In this document: positions 28,487-37,057 of the stretch, one piece after another
Position numbering within the stretch: the first letter of the stretch is position 1
Layout of the letters: every line of letters starts with the position of its first letter
Assembly: GCA_900317055.1 (NCBI GenBank)
Contig: ONFF01000018.1
Coordinates: forward strand, 1 to 64,000
Direction: 5' to 3'
DNA from: an uncultured Bacteroidales bacterium
GTDB taxonomy: Bacteria; Bacteroidota; Bacteroidia; Bacteroidales; F082
Length of the DNA: 64,000 bases
Translations under genes and position numbers: made by a program
Notes under the pieces: generated by a model
Databases searched by the model: none
What the model saw: the letters and a program-made list of their open reading frames with translations, nothing else
Told to the model about the DNA's origin: nothing

Positions 28487-30248
28487 GATGTTCTGTTTTA
28501 CTGTATTTTTTCTTTCTGACGAAAGCCAAGACAAAACCAAAAACAATGATGAGTGCAATAGGGATTACCGTGTTGATGACCTGCCATTTTACTCTTTCTT
28601 TGCTTACTTTTTTGGTATCCAATAGGCGGATGGTCAGCTTGCGTGAGCGGATGTCTATCATGTTTTCTCCGTCGACTAGATAGCTGATGGCATTCTCGAT
28701 GAATTCCTTGTTGGTGTAGGTGATACCCGTGTATTTGTCATAGCCCAAAGGCAGTGGGTTGCGGTCGATGTCGAACTGGTTGCGGATGAGGTCGCCGTCG
28801 GCCACAACAATCATGGCAGTGGGCACACTTTCCTCCAAAAAGTCGGTGGCTTGGTCGTCTACGATTTCCTGGGGAATGCGGTTGGCATATAGCGAGGTGA
28901 AACTACCTTTCAAGAGGTATGCCACATTCTTCCCGTCCTTCATGTTGAACAAGCGTTGGTCGGGAGCTTGGCGCAGCATGGCCAATGAAATGAATACCGG
29001 CGCGCCCGAAACTTTGGTGTAGCCTGTGGTTCTAAGTAAAGGAATCTGCTCAATGCCGTTGGCCGAAGAGGTGGCGTCTATTGAACTAACGAAGTCTGCC
29101 TTGATGCCATTCATGTTGCGTACCATAGGATGGTCGGAGGCGGCTTGCAACAAGGGGAAGTAGTACCACTTGAAGCGTGTGTACTGCGGTTGGTTACCCA
29201 CCATTCCGCCAGTACGGACGGCGATTTGGGCGCAATTCAAACCCAGCAGCAAGTCGCGGTTGAGGCGTACACCATATCTGAAGAGCATGTCGTCGAGGTT
29301 AAGGTCCTGCTCCATGCCGATGGTTGATTCTTGGGCTTGCAGGCTGTCCATCGTGGCATAGACTGGTTCCACGAGCCACAGTACCTTGCCGCCATGCATG
29401 ATGTATTGGTCGATGAGGAACTTGTCCTTTTCGTCGAATGGCTCCATGGGTTTGGCGATGACGATGGCATCGTAAGAAGGAAAGACCCTTACGTCTCTTG
29501 TCGTGTCCTGTGTGCGGTGCAACAAGGCATCAATCTTGCCCTCAATGGCTTGTCGCTTCACATCATAGTTTTTCGCTAAAGTTTGGGCAATGCTGCCGAG
29601 CTCTTCGTTGCTCAATTCACCGTGACCTTCGATAAAGGCGATTTTCGGTCTTTCCAAACGAGTCACCTTCCTGACGGCATCAATGAGGTAGAATTCGAGG
29701 TTTTCTATTGATGCATTGACAGCGTATTCATCGGGCTGTCCGTTCTGTGTTTCATGCAACAAGTTGACGGCTATTTCAGTGTTATTGCGGTAACTTACCA
29801 AGGCACCAGGCCAAATGATCAGTTGCTTGGCAGACCCATCGCTGCCCACATCTTGCCATTTGGTATAGTCCAGGCCCGACTGATACAGTTGGGTATACTT
29901 GTCTTTGATTTCAGCGTCGCTGTCGCCTTCTCCGGGATTGATGAACTCGTAGTCGATGAATTTTGAATAGGCTCGGAACTCATCGAGCATTTCTTTGGTC
30001 TCACGGCGCATCTTTTTGTATTCCGCAGGCAGATCGTTTCCCTCGAGATACACCCTAAAGTACACATAGTCGTCAAGGTTTTTGAGGATTTCCTTTGTAG
30101 TGGGCGACAAAGTGTAGCGTTTCTCACTAGTCAGGTCGAAGCGGGTGAACACATAAGAGCCAATCACATTGAGGAGCACCACAATGGCTATCGTGACGAG
30201 GAAGGAGACGATTTGGTTTTTTTTCAAATTCTTGCGTTTGTTTTCCAT
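28473..30248 (-). CDS. gldG: GldG-like ABC transporter auxiliary protein
   Basis: 591 residues. There is an N-terminal membrane helix (IVSFLVTIAIVVLLNVIGSY) followed by RFDLTSEKRYTLSPTTKEIL, the signature start of GldG. A large extracytoplasmic region has the ABC-type uncharacterised domain (PKIAFIEGHGELSNEELGSI), and a second helix lies near the end (WQVINTVIPIALIIVFGFVL). In gliding Flavobacteria GldA, GldF and GldG form an ABC transporter needed for motility. Here only F and G are present and gliding itself cannot be inferred. It sits 12 bases after gldF. Confidence 0.9.
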   Translation of the reverse strand: MENKRKNLKKNQIVSFLVTIAIVVLLNVIGSYVFTRFDLTSEKRYTLSPTTKEILKNLDDYVYFRVYLEGNDLPAEYKKMRRETKEMLDEFRAYSKFIDYEFINPGEGDSDAEIKDKYTQLYQSGLDYTKWQDVGSDGSAKQLIIWPGALVSYRNNTEIAVNLLHETQNGQPDEYAVNASIENLEFYLIDAVRKVTRLERPKIAFIEGHGELSNEELGSIAQTLAKNYDVKRQAIEGKIDALLHRTQDTTRDVRVFPSYDAIVIAKPMEPFDEKDKFLIDQYIMHGGKVLWLVEPVYATMDSLQAQESTIGMEQDLNLDDMLFRYGVRLNRDLLLGLNCAQIAVRTGGMVGNQPQYTRFKWYYFPLLQAASDHPMVRNMNGIKADFVSSIDATSSANGIEQIPLLRTTGYTKVSGAPVFISLAMLRQAPDQRLFNMKDGKNVAYLLKGSFTSLYANRIPQEIVDDQATDFLEESVPTAMIVVADGDLIRNQFDIDRNPLPLGYDKYTGITYTNKEFIENAISYLVDGENMIDIRSRKLTIRLLDTKKVSKERVKWQVINTVIPIALIIVFGFVLAFVRKKKYSKTEHHEEK

Positions 30249-30260
30249 CGCTTCACCTCC

Positions 30261-30992
30261 TTACCATTTGCGGCTCGAAAGAACCAGTTTTGTCGCACTC
30301 AAGAAAATGGCAATCACACTGAAGAAATACAACACATCACGCGTGTCGATGACGCCGCGGCTCAACGACCCATAGTGGGCATTCATGCCCAACTGTTGGA
30401 TAAACAGCCCGACATGGCCAAACAGCGAGAGCGAGTAGATGAACTCGAAGCCAATAAGCAGGAATCCACAGAGGAAGACCGAGATAATGAAGGCCAGGAT
30501 TTGGTTGTTGGTCAGCGAACTACAGAAGATACCGATGCTGACAAAGCTGGCACTGAGTAAGAAAAGCCCGATGTAGGAACCCCAGATGCCACCGCTGTCG
30601 AGGTTGCCTTTGGGCAGCCCGAGGCGGTAGACTGAGAAATAATAGATAAAGGTAGGAATCAAGGCGAGCAACACCAATGCCACGCCAGCCAAAAACTTGG
30701 CCCAGATAATCTGCCAGTCCGACAGCGGCTTGGTGGCCAGCATCTCGATGGTACCCGTTCGGTTTTCCTCGGCGAAGCTGCGCATGGTGACGGCAGGCAC
30801 GAGGAAGAGAAACACCCAAGGGGCGAGGATAAAAAGGCTGTCGAGGTTGGCATAGCCGAAGTTCAGCAGGTTGAAGTCGCTTTGGAACACCCAAAGGAAC
30901 AGGCCGGTGATGAGCAGAAACACTACTATCACCATAATGCCGATCAGCGAGCTGAGAAAATTGCTGATTTCTTTCTTAAACAGTGCGTACAT
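30261..30992 (-). CDS. gldF: GldF-like ABC-2 permease
   Basis: 243 residues with six predicted membrane helices. The ABC-2 permease stretch MRSFAEENRTGTIEMLATKP (positions about 70-90) is very typical, as is the first-helix pattern MYALFKKEISNFLSSLIG. It would be the membrane channel partner of GldG. The ATPase subunit is not in the window. It starts 14 bases after sppA, so sppA, gldF, gldG and the DUF4340 gene probably form one operon. Confidence 0.9.
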   Translation of the reverse strand: MYALFKKEISNFLSSLIGIMVIVVFLLITGLFLWVFQSDFNLLNFGYANLDSLFILAPWVFLFLVPAVTMRSFAEENRTGTIEMLATKPLSDWQIIWAKFLAGVALVLLALIPTFIYYFSVYRLGLPKGNLDSGGIWGSYIGLFLLSASFVSIGIFCSSLTNNQILAFIISVFLCGFLLIGFEFIYSLSLFGHVGLFIQQLGMNAHYGSLSRGVIDTRDVLYFFSVIAIFLSATKLVLSSRKW

Positions 30993-31006
30993 TACAAGAA
31001 CGATGA

Positions 31007-32788
31007 TTATTCAATGATCATGTCAAAAGGCAGGCGGGCTTGGATGCCTGTGTTCTTTTGCAGGTTGTCCAAACCTTGCAGGTAGTTGTAGTAGACACCC
31101 ATTTTCTGCTTCATGGCGGCATCGAGTTTGTCGCTTTCGTTCATCGACTCCATCATGCGGGTGAAGAAGTCCTTCTGCTTTGGCCATTCGGTCACTTTGT
31201 AGTCGCTGCCCAGTTCGGCTTTCTGCACGGCGTAAGCGATGGCATCTTCCATGTCGCCAAGTTGGTCGACGAGGCCAATCTTGATGGCGTCGGCGCCAGC
31301 CCACACACGGCCTTGACCGATGCTGTCGACATAGGTTTGGGTCAGGCCACGGCCTTCAGCCACACGACCTGTAAAGTCATTGTAAGTCTTCACAACCATC
31401 TCTTGAAGTTTGCCATATTGGAACTCGGTGAGGGGCTGCGAAAGGGTGCCAAAATCAGCATTCTCATTGGTCTTGGCCACATCGAAGGTCAAACCAACCT
31501 TGTCGGTGAGGAAGCCTTGCAGGTTAGGAACGGTGCCAAACACACCGATGGAACCGGTGAGGGTGGTGGGGTCGGCAAAGATATAGTCGGCTTTGGCCGA
31601 AATCCAGTAGCCACCTGAAGCAGCATAGTTACCCATGGAGACGATGACAGGTTTCACTTGCTTCGTCAGGTCTAGTTCGCGGCCGATGATGGCAGAAGCC
31701 ACGGCACTGCCGCCAGGCGAGTTGACGCGCAACACGACGGCTTTCACATTCTCGTCCTCACGAGCCTTGCGGATGGTCTTGGAGAGGTTTTCTGAATAGA
31801 TGTTTTGCTCTTCGTTGCCCTTACCATCGAAAATCTGGCCAGAGGCGTAAATGACAGCTACCTCGTTCTTGCTGAGGTTCTTGTCTTTGAATGACTTGGC
31901 ATAGTTGGCGTTGCCGATGGCATTGATGTCTTTGTTGCTGCCTGTCAGACCTTTCAACTCTTCAAGCACTTGGTCTTTGTAATAAAGGTTGTCGACCAAA
32001 CCATATTCCAGAGCCTTATTGGCATCAAAGTAGGTGTCCAAGTTGTCGGCGATATAGTTGAGCTGTTCCACGCTGATGTTGCGGCTTTGGCTGATACCTA
32101 AGAGGATTTGTCCCCAAACGGTGCCCAACAGCTTGTCCATCTGTTCGCGGTTGGCTTCGCTCATTTTGTCTAAGAAGTAAGGCTCCACGGCACTCTTGAA
32201 GCGGTTGTTGGGACCGCGCACAATCTGCATTTCGATGTCAAGTTTGTCAAACAAGTGCTTGTAGAAGGTGATTTGCGAGGCCATGCCATGCAGGTCTAAG
32301 GCTCCTTCAGGGTTGATGAATATTTTGTCGGCAACGGAGGCCAAGTAATAGGCACTTTGGCTATAGCTTTCGCCGTAAGTGACGAGGAATTTGCCCGACT
32401 CTTTGAACTCGATAAGCTTATCGCGGATCTCTTGCAAAGTGGCAGTTGAGGTAGGAATGCTGCTCAGTTCCATATAGATACCTTTGATATTCGGGTCGGT
32501 CTTGGCACGCTCGATGTTGCGAAGGATGTCGTTCAAGCCTGTGGCATCCAATGATTCCATGGTTTGGAAATTGATGGCACTGAAGGGATTGTCGGTGGTA
32601 CGGTCAGGGATGTCGTAGTTGAGCTTCATGTAAAGCACAGAGTTGGGTTTGGGCTTGCTGATGGTTTCCGTCTCGGTGGAGAGACTCGAAATCATGGATG
32701 AGACCACGCCAACCTTGATGAAGAAGTTGACTACCAAAGCTATAAGCGTTCCTAAGAACGCGGCCAGTAAAACTTTTGAGAATTTCAT
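31007..32788 (-). CDS. sppA: Signal peptide peptidase SppA, long form
   Basis: 593 residues, the size of 67-kDa type SppA with two tandem Clp/crotonase-like halves. An N-terminal membrane anchor (LLAAFLGTLIALVVNFFIKV) is followed by the first half (to about 300) with the region expected to supply the Lys base, and the second half with the catalytic Ser in MGNYAASGGYWIS, preceded by VVLRVNSPGGSA. It degrades released signal peptides in the membrane. It has a TACTTTTG box at 32917-32924 and leads the gldFG operon. Confidence 0.95.
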   Translation of the reverse strand: MKFSKVLLAAFLGTLIALVVNFFIKVGVVSSMISSLSTETETISKPKPNSVLYMKLNYDIPDRTTDNPFSAINFQTMESLDATGLNDILRNIERAKTDPNIKGIYMELSSIPTSTATLQEIRDKLIEFKESGKFLVTYGESYSQSAYYLASVADKIFINPEGALDLHGMASQITFYKHLFDKLDIEMQIVRGPNNRFKSAVEPYFLDKMSEANREQMDKLLGTVWGQILLGISQSRNISVEQLNYIADNLDTYFDANKALEYGLVDNLYYKDQVLEELKGLTGSNKDINAIGNANYAKSFKDKNLSKNEVAVIYASGQIFDGKGNEEQNIYSENLSKTIRKAREDENVKAVVLRVNSPGGSAVASAIIGRELDLTKQVKPVIVSMGNYAASGGYWISAKADYIFADPTTLTGSIGVFGTVPNLQGFLTDKVGLTFDVAKTNENADFGTLSQPLTEFQYGKLQEMVVKTYNDFTGRVAEGRGLTQTYVDSIGQGRVWAGADAIKIGLVDQLGDMEDAIAYAVQKAELGSDYKVTEWPKQKDFFTRMMESMNESDKLDAAMKQKMGVYYNYLQGLDNLQKNTGIQARLPFDMIIE

Positions 32789-32916
32789 GACTATTTAGTT
32801 TTTAGAATGTTATTGCATTTGATTGAACTTGTCGGAATATCGTAAGATTCGATGAAATCAATTATTGTTGTTGAACTTGTCAACCTCATCCCGTATTTAT
32901 TGCGGAAATTAGGGTG

Positions 32917-32965
32917 CAAAAGTAACATTTTATTCGTTTTGATTGGTGATAAAACGCTATATTTG
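32917..32965. promoter_or_regulatory. Divergent promoter region of sppA and folK
   Basis: On the minus strand TACTTTTG (32917-32924) fits a -7 box for sppA. On the plus strand TATATTTG (32958-32965) fits a -7 box for folK, with TTTG at 32938-32941 at a slightly short spacing of 16. Confidence 0.55.
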
Positions 32966-33003
32966 CAAAAAATCTCAACGGTAATACTAAGTTTAATCAA
33001 GGT

Positions 33004-33555
33004 ATGGAAACCTGTTATATTCTCTTTGGCTCGAATAGGGCTCTAAGGCAGGGCTTAGGAACCAGCGATAAAAATGGCATCTTTGCCCAGGCTTGCCTAT
33101 ATATTAATAATAGGTGTGGCCGGGTCATGAAGATTTCGTCGTCTTACGAGTCGGAACCTTGGGGCTTCGAAACCAAGGAATGGTTCTTGAATCGGGTCAT
33201 CGTCATTGAGACTGAAATGAATCCTGAGGACTTGTTGAAACAGCTGCTTGAGATTGAACATGAGTTGGGGCGTGAGCGGCATCCTGAAATTGAGGGTTAC
33301 AGCTCTCGGACAGCTGATTTGGACATCTTGTATTTTGGCGATAAGATCATCTTGACGGATACTTTGACAGTACCGCATCCAAGGCTGCATCGACGCCGTT
33401 TTGCACTGTTGCCCTTATGCGAGGTGGCACCCAATCTGGTGCATCCCGTTTTTGGGTTGACCCAATCTGAGCTTCTGGCTCGGTGCTCCGATACGCTCAC
33501 GGTAAGAAAAAGAGATAATGATCAGACATACGAAAAATGCATTACAACTACATAG
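33004..33555 (+). CDS. folK: Folate biosynthesis pyrophosphokinase (HPPK)
   Basis: 183 residues. The start METCYILFGSNRALRQGL is the HPPK glycine/Asn loop; LLKQLLEIEHELGRER and SRTADLDILYFG carry the conserved ATP- and pterin-binding residues, and VPHPRLHRRRFALLPLCEV is the family's late signature. It transfers pyrophosphate from ATP to 6-hydroxymethyl-dihydropterin. The C-terminus overlaps the next gene by 19 bases. The pairing of folK with a deoxynucleoside kinase is common in Bacteroidetes. Confidence 0.95.
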   Translation: METCYILFGSNRALRQGLGTSDKNGIFAQACLYINNRCGRVMKISSSYESEPWGFETKEWFLNRVIVIETEMNPEDLLKQLLEIEHELGRERHPEIEGYSSRTADLDILYFGDKIILTDTLTVPHPRLHRRRFALLPLCEVAPNLVHPVFGLTQSELLARCSDTLTVRKRDNDQTYEKCITTT

Positions 33556-34178
33556 CCATAGAAGGAACAGTAGGGGCGGGTAAGACCACTCTAGCCACTC
33601 GCATCGCCAAGGACTTCAACGGACAATTGATTTTGGAGGAGTTTGAGGGCGACAAGAACCCGTTTTTGCCCAAATTCTACAAGGAACCTGAAAAGTATTC
33701 CTTCCAATTGGAAATGACCTTCTTGGCCTTGCGTTTCCAACAGCTGAAGGACAAGTTGGGCGTGCTCGACTTGTTTCACGATTTCATCATCTCTGACTAT
33801 TATGTGGCCAAGTCGCTGATTTTTTCGCGCAACAATCTGCAGGAGGACGAGTACCAGCTCTTTTCTCGATTCTTCAACATCATCTTTTCCGATATGCCCA
33901 AGCCAGAGCTGTTGGTTTACCTTTATTCCGATGTGGCGCGGTTGCAGCGCAATATTCGCAAGCGTGGGCGCAGCTATGAGCAGGAAATCAGTGACGATTA
34001 TTTGGAGAATATCCAGCAGGGTTATTTTGATTTCCTACGTCAGCAACAGAACAACATGCGCATCCTGTTGATTGACACCAATCGTCTTGATTTCGTGGCC
34101 AACGAGGGCGACTATCAGCGCATCATCGATGTTATCGACAAACCATACGAGATTGGACTGCACCGTGTGTCATTGTGA
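33537..34178 (+). CDS. Deoxynucleoside kinase
   Basis: 213 residues. The P-loop is IAIEGTVGAGKTTLATRIAK near the N-terminus, followed by the family pattern EEFEGDKNPFLPKFYKEPEK, the DYYVAKSL segment (counterpart of the DRS motif) and the lid arginines in NIRKRGRSYEQ. It phosphorylates deoxynucleosides for salvage; base preference cannot be told. It is coupled to folK by a 19-base overlap and followed by a strong terminator. Confidence 0.92.
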   Translation: MHYNYIAIEGTVGAGKTTLATRIAKDFNGQLILEEFEGDKNPFLPKFYKEPEKYSFQLEMTFLALRFQQLKDKLGVLDLFHDFIISDYYVAKSLIFSRNNLQEDEYQLFSRFFNIIFSDMPKPELLVYLYSDVARLQRNIRKRGRSYEQEISDDYLENIQQGYFDFLRQQQNNMRILLIDTNRLDFVANEGDYQRIIDVIDKPYEIGLHRVSL

Positions 34179-34203
34179 CATTTTTTTAGACCATATGGCG
34201 ATA

Positions 34204-34234
34204 AAAAAAGCCGCTCGATTGGAGCGGCTTTTTT
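34204..34234. terminator. Terminator between the dNK and OmpA-family genes
   Basis: A 13-bp stem (AAAAAAGCCGCTC / GAGCGGCTTTTTT) with T-runs on both strands between two convergent genes. Confidence 0.9.
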
Positions 34235-34254
34235 GTTGTAGTTTGCTTTGAAAC

Positions 34255-36228
34255 TTATTTGATGATGGAAACTTCAGCGCGACGAATCATAGGAAGAATG
34301 TCATTTTCAAGTTGAGGATAGATTAAAATCATTTCCTTGATAGTTTTCTCCTTATTGTTGGAATTGCGTATGCCGCTGAGGATAGCATTCTTATCAGGCA
34401 GGTCTGAGTTCTCAACCTCCTTCATGAATGTATCCCAGTCAGGACCATTGCCATGAATGTTGATTTCGAAGTTCTGAACTTTCTTGCCAGCTTTTTTGAT
34501 TTGTTTTTCAATGTCGCTCTTTGCGGATGCTGCACGATTCTCGGACAAATTCTCGTTGTGTTCATCTTCGCCTTCAGGTGAGGCCCAGCCTTCTACTTTG
34601 AAGCCTTTGATTTCGGGGTCTTCTTTCAGCTTTTCAACCATAGCAGCTCTAACACTCTTGTTGATGGATCTTTTGTTGATATCCCAGCTGTCTTTCGGGA
34701 AGAAGAAGGTGAAATCGGCAGGAGTCTCAACAGAAGCTTCAGTGCTGAAACTGGCAGGTTGTGACTCGGCATTATTAGCGGAACACTTGGAAATGACTTT
34801 AACTTGATAGGTGGTTCCGAAGTCAAGTTCATTGAAGGTGTAGTTCTTGTTAGTTACATTAACGGTTTGGACAACCTCATTGCCCTTCATAAGAACGACA
34901 TCATAGGAATCTGCGTCTCCGTCCCAGGTAAGAGTGACGGTATTTTCGTTGACAGAAGGCCTGACATTAGTGGGGGCGTTGCAGTAGGCGATGACGCCAT
35001 CAGCCAGCTTCTCTGTAGCACCTTGAGTGTAGTAGGAGTTCTTTACAATTTCGTCTTGGGTAGGATAGATAGTGCCATCGTAGACATAGAACATCGGGTC
35101 ACCCTTCAGCTCGCAGTTGGCCATTTCCTCTTGGTAAGGCATGCAATAGTGCTTGGTGAATTCGCCACCTTCTTTGTAGTTGACGCGGAAGTCGCCTTCG
35201 CCTTTCACCTTTTCACCAACGAAGGTGATAGGATCGATGTCGATTTGGCCACCATTGTATGCAAGATAAGGCTTCAGGTTCATGACAGCCTTCTTTTCGA
35301 AGTATTCACTAGGAATGGTGACGATGACATCGAAGCATACATTGCCGTCTTCGCCTTCAACCAACGGATCAGGATTCACTCTATAGGTGATTTTCTTCGA
35401 CTCGCGGGCCATCTTGTCGATGTCGCAAGGATCGTTGAATTTGACGCGCAGACCCAGGTTGAACTGGCCGTACATGTCCTTGTCGTTGATGATGTGCTTG
35501 TCTTCATCGCTCTTGATCTTGGCCACTTGGTCCAGATTGTCAGTGCCGGTGAAGAGGTAGGTGTAATCCAAGAAGAGGTCGAACTTGGGAGCCAAGTTGA
35601 AGGTGATTTCCATACCAGCAGGAACTGTGTAGGAGAGTTCACGCTCGCTCTTTTGGTTTGCACGCACTTTCGACACATTGTCGTCAGCATCGAGTTGGTT
35701 GACAGTACCAGCTTTATAATAGATGCCACCAATACCGATATGAGGCACCAAGTTGATGACTCTTCTCGGGTTATAGTTGAAGAGGTTGAAGAGGTTGAAC
35801 GTCAAGTTCAGGTTGCCTTCAAAGTAGTTGGTCTTGTCAAGGCCGAGGTTCCAATAAGTACGTCCCTCAGGGGCGCTGTTCAGAACAAGGGCTTGTTTGT
35901 GTTTGTGACCCGAAAGGAGGCCATAGCCGCCTTTGAGGTTCAAACCAATGACCTTACCAAATTGATAACCAATACCAAAATGAGCATTCCAGTTGAGGTT
36001 CTCAAGCGGGGTAACAGTGCGTTTGAAATGATCAAAGTCGCCCCAAATGCCGCCGTTGTAGTTGGCCAAGTCGCCATGGTTGATGGAGAGACCTCCGTCA
36101 GCTTGGATGTACCAATACTTTTCAGCAGGCTTTGCATGTTTTTTGCCTTCTTGAGCCATCATGCTCAACGGAAGAGCTGCGATGACGAAGAGCATCAGCA
36201 GTTTCGAAAAAGTCAGATTTTTCTTCAT
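34255..36228 (-). CDS. OmpA-family outer-membrane protein with FN3 domain
   Basis: 657 residues. A signal peptide (about 1-25, ending SMMAQ) is followed by an N-terminal beta-barrel region (to about 250, with many aromatic-ended strands such as FDLFLDYTYLFTG). A fibronectin type III domain sits around 425-510 (NVRPSVNENTVTLTWDGDAD). The C-terminus is OmpA-like (KGFKVEGWASPEGEDEHNEN, with LSENRAASAK), the fold that binds peptidoglycan. The protein probably links outer membrane and cell wall. It has a good promoter at 36304-36335. Confidence 0.88.
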   Translation of the reverse strand: MKKNLTFSKLLMLFVIAALPLSMMAQEGKKHAKPAEKYWYIQADGGLSINHGDLANYNGGIWGDFDHFKRTVTPLENLNWNAHFGIGYQFGKVIGLNLKGGYGLLSGHKHKQALVLNSAPEGRTYWNLGLDKTNYFEGNLNLTFNLFNLFNYNPRRVINLVPHIGIGGIYYKAGTVNQLDADDNVSKVRANQKSERELSYTVPAGMEITFNLAPKFDLFLDYTYLFTGTDNLDQVAKIKSDEDKHIINDKDMYGQFNLGLRVKFNDPCDIDKMARESKKITYRVNPDPLVEGEDGNVCFDVIVTIPSEYFEKKAVMNLKPYLAYNGGQIDIDPITFVGEKVKGEGDFRVNYKEGGEFTKHYCMPYQEEMANCELKGDPMFYVYDGTIYPTQDEIVKNSYYTQGATEKLADGVIAYCNAPTNVRPSVNENTVTLTWDGDADSYDVVLMKGNEVVQTVNVTNKNYTFNELDFGTTYQVKVISKCSANNAESQPASFSTEASVETPADFTFFFPKDSWDINKRSINKSVRAAMVEKLKEDPEIKGFKVEGWASPEGEDEHNENLSENRAASAKSDIEKQIKKAGKKVQNFEINIHGNGPDWDTFMKEVENSDLPDKNAILSGIRNSNNKEKTIKEMILIYPQLENDILPMIRRAEVSIIK

Positions 36229-36303
36229 AACGTAATTGTGTTAGGTTTGTAATAATTTAATTAGTTGATACTATTTTCTTTTTATACTATTCCAATTAGC
36301 CAA

Positions 36304-36335
36304 CAAAAGTATGAAATATTTCAATTGTGAACAAA
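36304..36335 (-). promoter_or_regulatory. Bacteroidetes promoter for the OmpA-family gene
   Basis: On the minus strand TTTG (36332-36335) is followed after 20 bases by TACTTTTG (36304-36311). The predicted leader is about 70 bases, long enough for stabilising structure as in other ompA genes. Confidence 0.75.
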
Positions 36336-36394
36336 AAAAGTTGAAAAAAAGTGCGTTTTTTCGCTGTTTTTGTCATAATAGGCCCAGATTTGCA

Positions 36395-36928
36395 TCATTT
36401 TAACCTTAAATACAGCTGTTCAAACAGTTTCCACATGACAATTCCAGCGCATACTGAAACATTGATGGAGTGTTTTGTACCAGCTTGTGGCAACTCTATG
36501 GCACCGTCGCAATAGGGAAGAGCTTGCTCGCTGACTCCTTCCACTTCGTTGCCTAGAATATAGGCAGTTTGAGACTCGAATGCAAAATTCTGCAAAGGCA
36601 CACTGTCTTCCACTTGCTCGATGGCGAAGATACGGTAGCCTTCGGTTTTCAGTTGCCGACAGGCTGCCTCGGTGGTGTCGAAATAGCGCCATTTCACAGT
36701 CTCGTCGGCTCCCAAGGCGGTCTTGTGGATTTCGCGGTGGGGAGGACAAGCAGTGATGCCGCAGAGTATCAACTCGCCAATACGGAAAGCATCGGCGCTT
36801 CGGAAGAAAGCCCCCACATTGCTCAATGAGCGAATGTTGTCCAATATTATAATAATAGGTAGCTTGTCCGCCTGCTCAAAGTCATCTTTGCTGAGACGGT
36901 TCAGCTCGTCCATACCGAGTTTGCGCAT
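36395..36928 (-). CDS. TrmH/SpoU-family RNA methyltransferase
   Basis: About 177 residues from the ATG at 36928 (MRKLGMDELNRLSKDDF); the frame extends 17 codons upstream without support. The SPOUT fold signatures are present: LDNIRSLSNVGAFFRSADAF (motif 1 with the conserved Asn and Arg), YILGNEVEGVS (motif 2) and ELPQAGTKHSINVSVCAGIV (motif 3). It methylates ribose 2'-O in tRNA or rRNA; the target is not evident. It is divergent from mutS. Confidence 0.93.
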   Translation of the reverse strand: MRKLGMDELNRLSKDDFEQADKLPIIIILDNIRSLSNVGAFFRSADAFRIGELILCGITACPPHREIHKTALGADETVKWRYFDTTEAACRQLKTEGYRIFAIEQVEDSVPLQNFAFESQTAYILGNEVEGVSEQALPYCDGAIELPQAGTKHSINVSVCAGIVMWKLFEQLYLRLK

Positions 36929-37028
36929 GATTCTCTCATTTTGGGGCAAAATAAGTGAAAAAAGATATTGCATAGTCACTTGTGTGGTTTTTTTTGAACG
37001 AACCGACCGATTGTTTCAAACAAAACGC

Positions 37029-37036
37029 TAATTTTG
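37029..37036 (+). promoter_or_regulatory. Putative -7 box for mutS
   Basis: TAATTTTG matches TAnnTTTG and lies 21 bases before the mutS ATG. No good -33 element is found at the expected spacing. Confidence 0.45.
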
Positions 37037-37057
37037 TACCCTTTAATTTGAGTACCT

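Noticed and set aside
34804..36252. A 482-codon frame on the plus strand
   Set aside because: It is antisense to the clear OmpA-family gene, has no domain and consists of the hydrophobic residues expected when reading the opposite strand.
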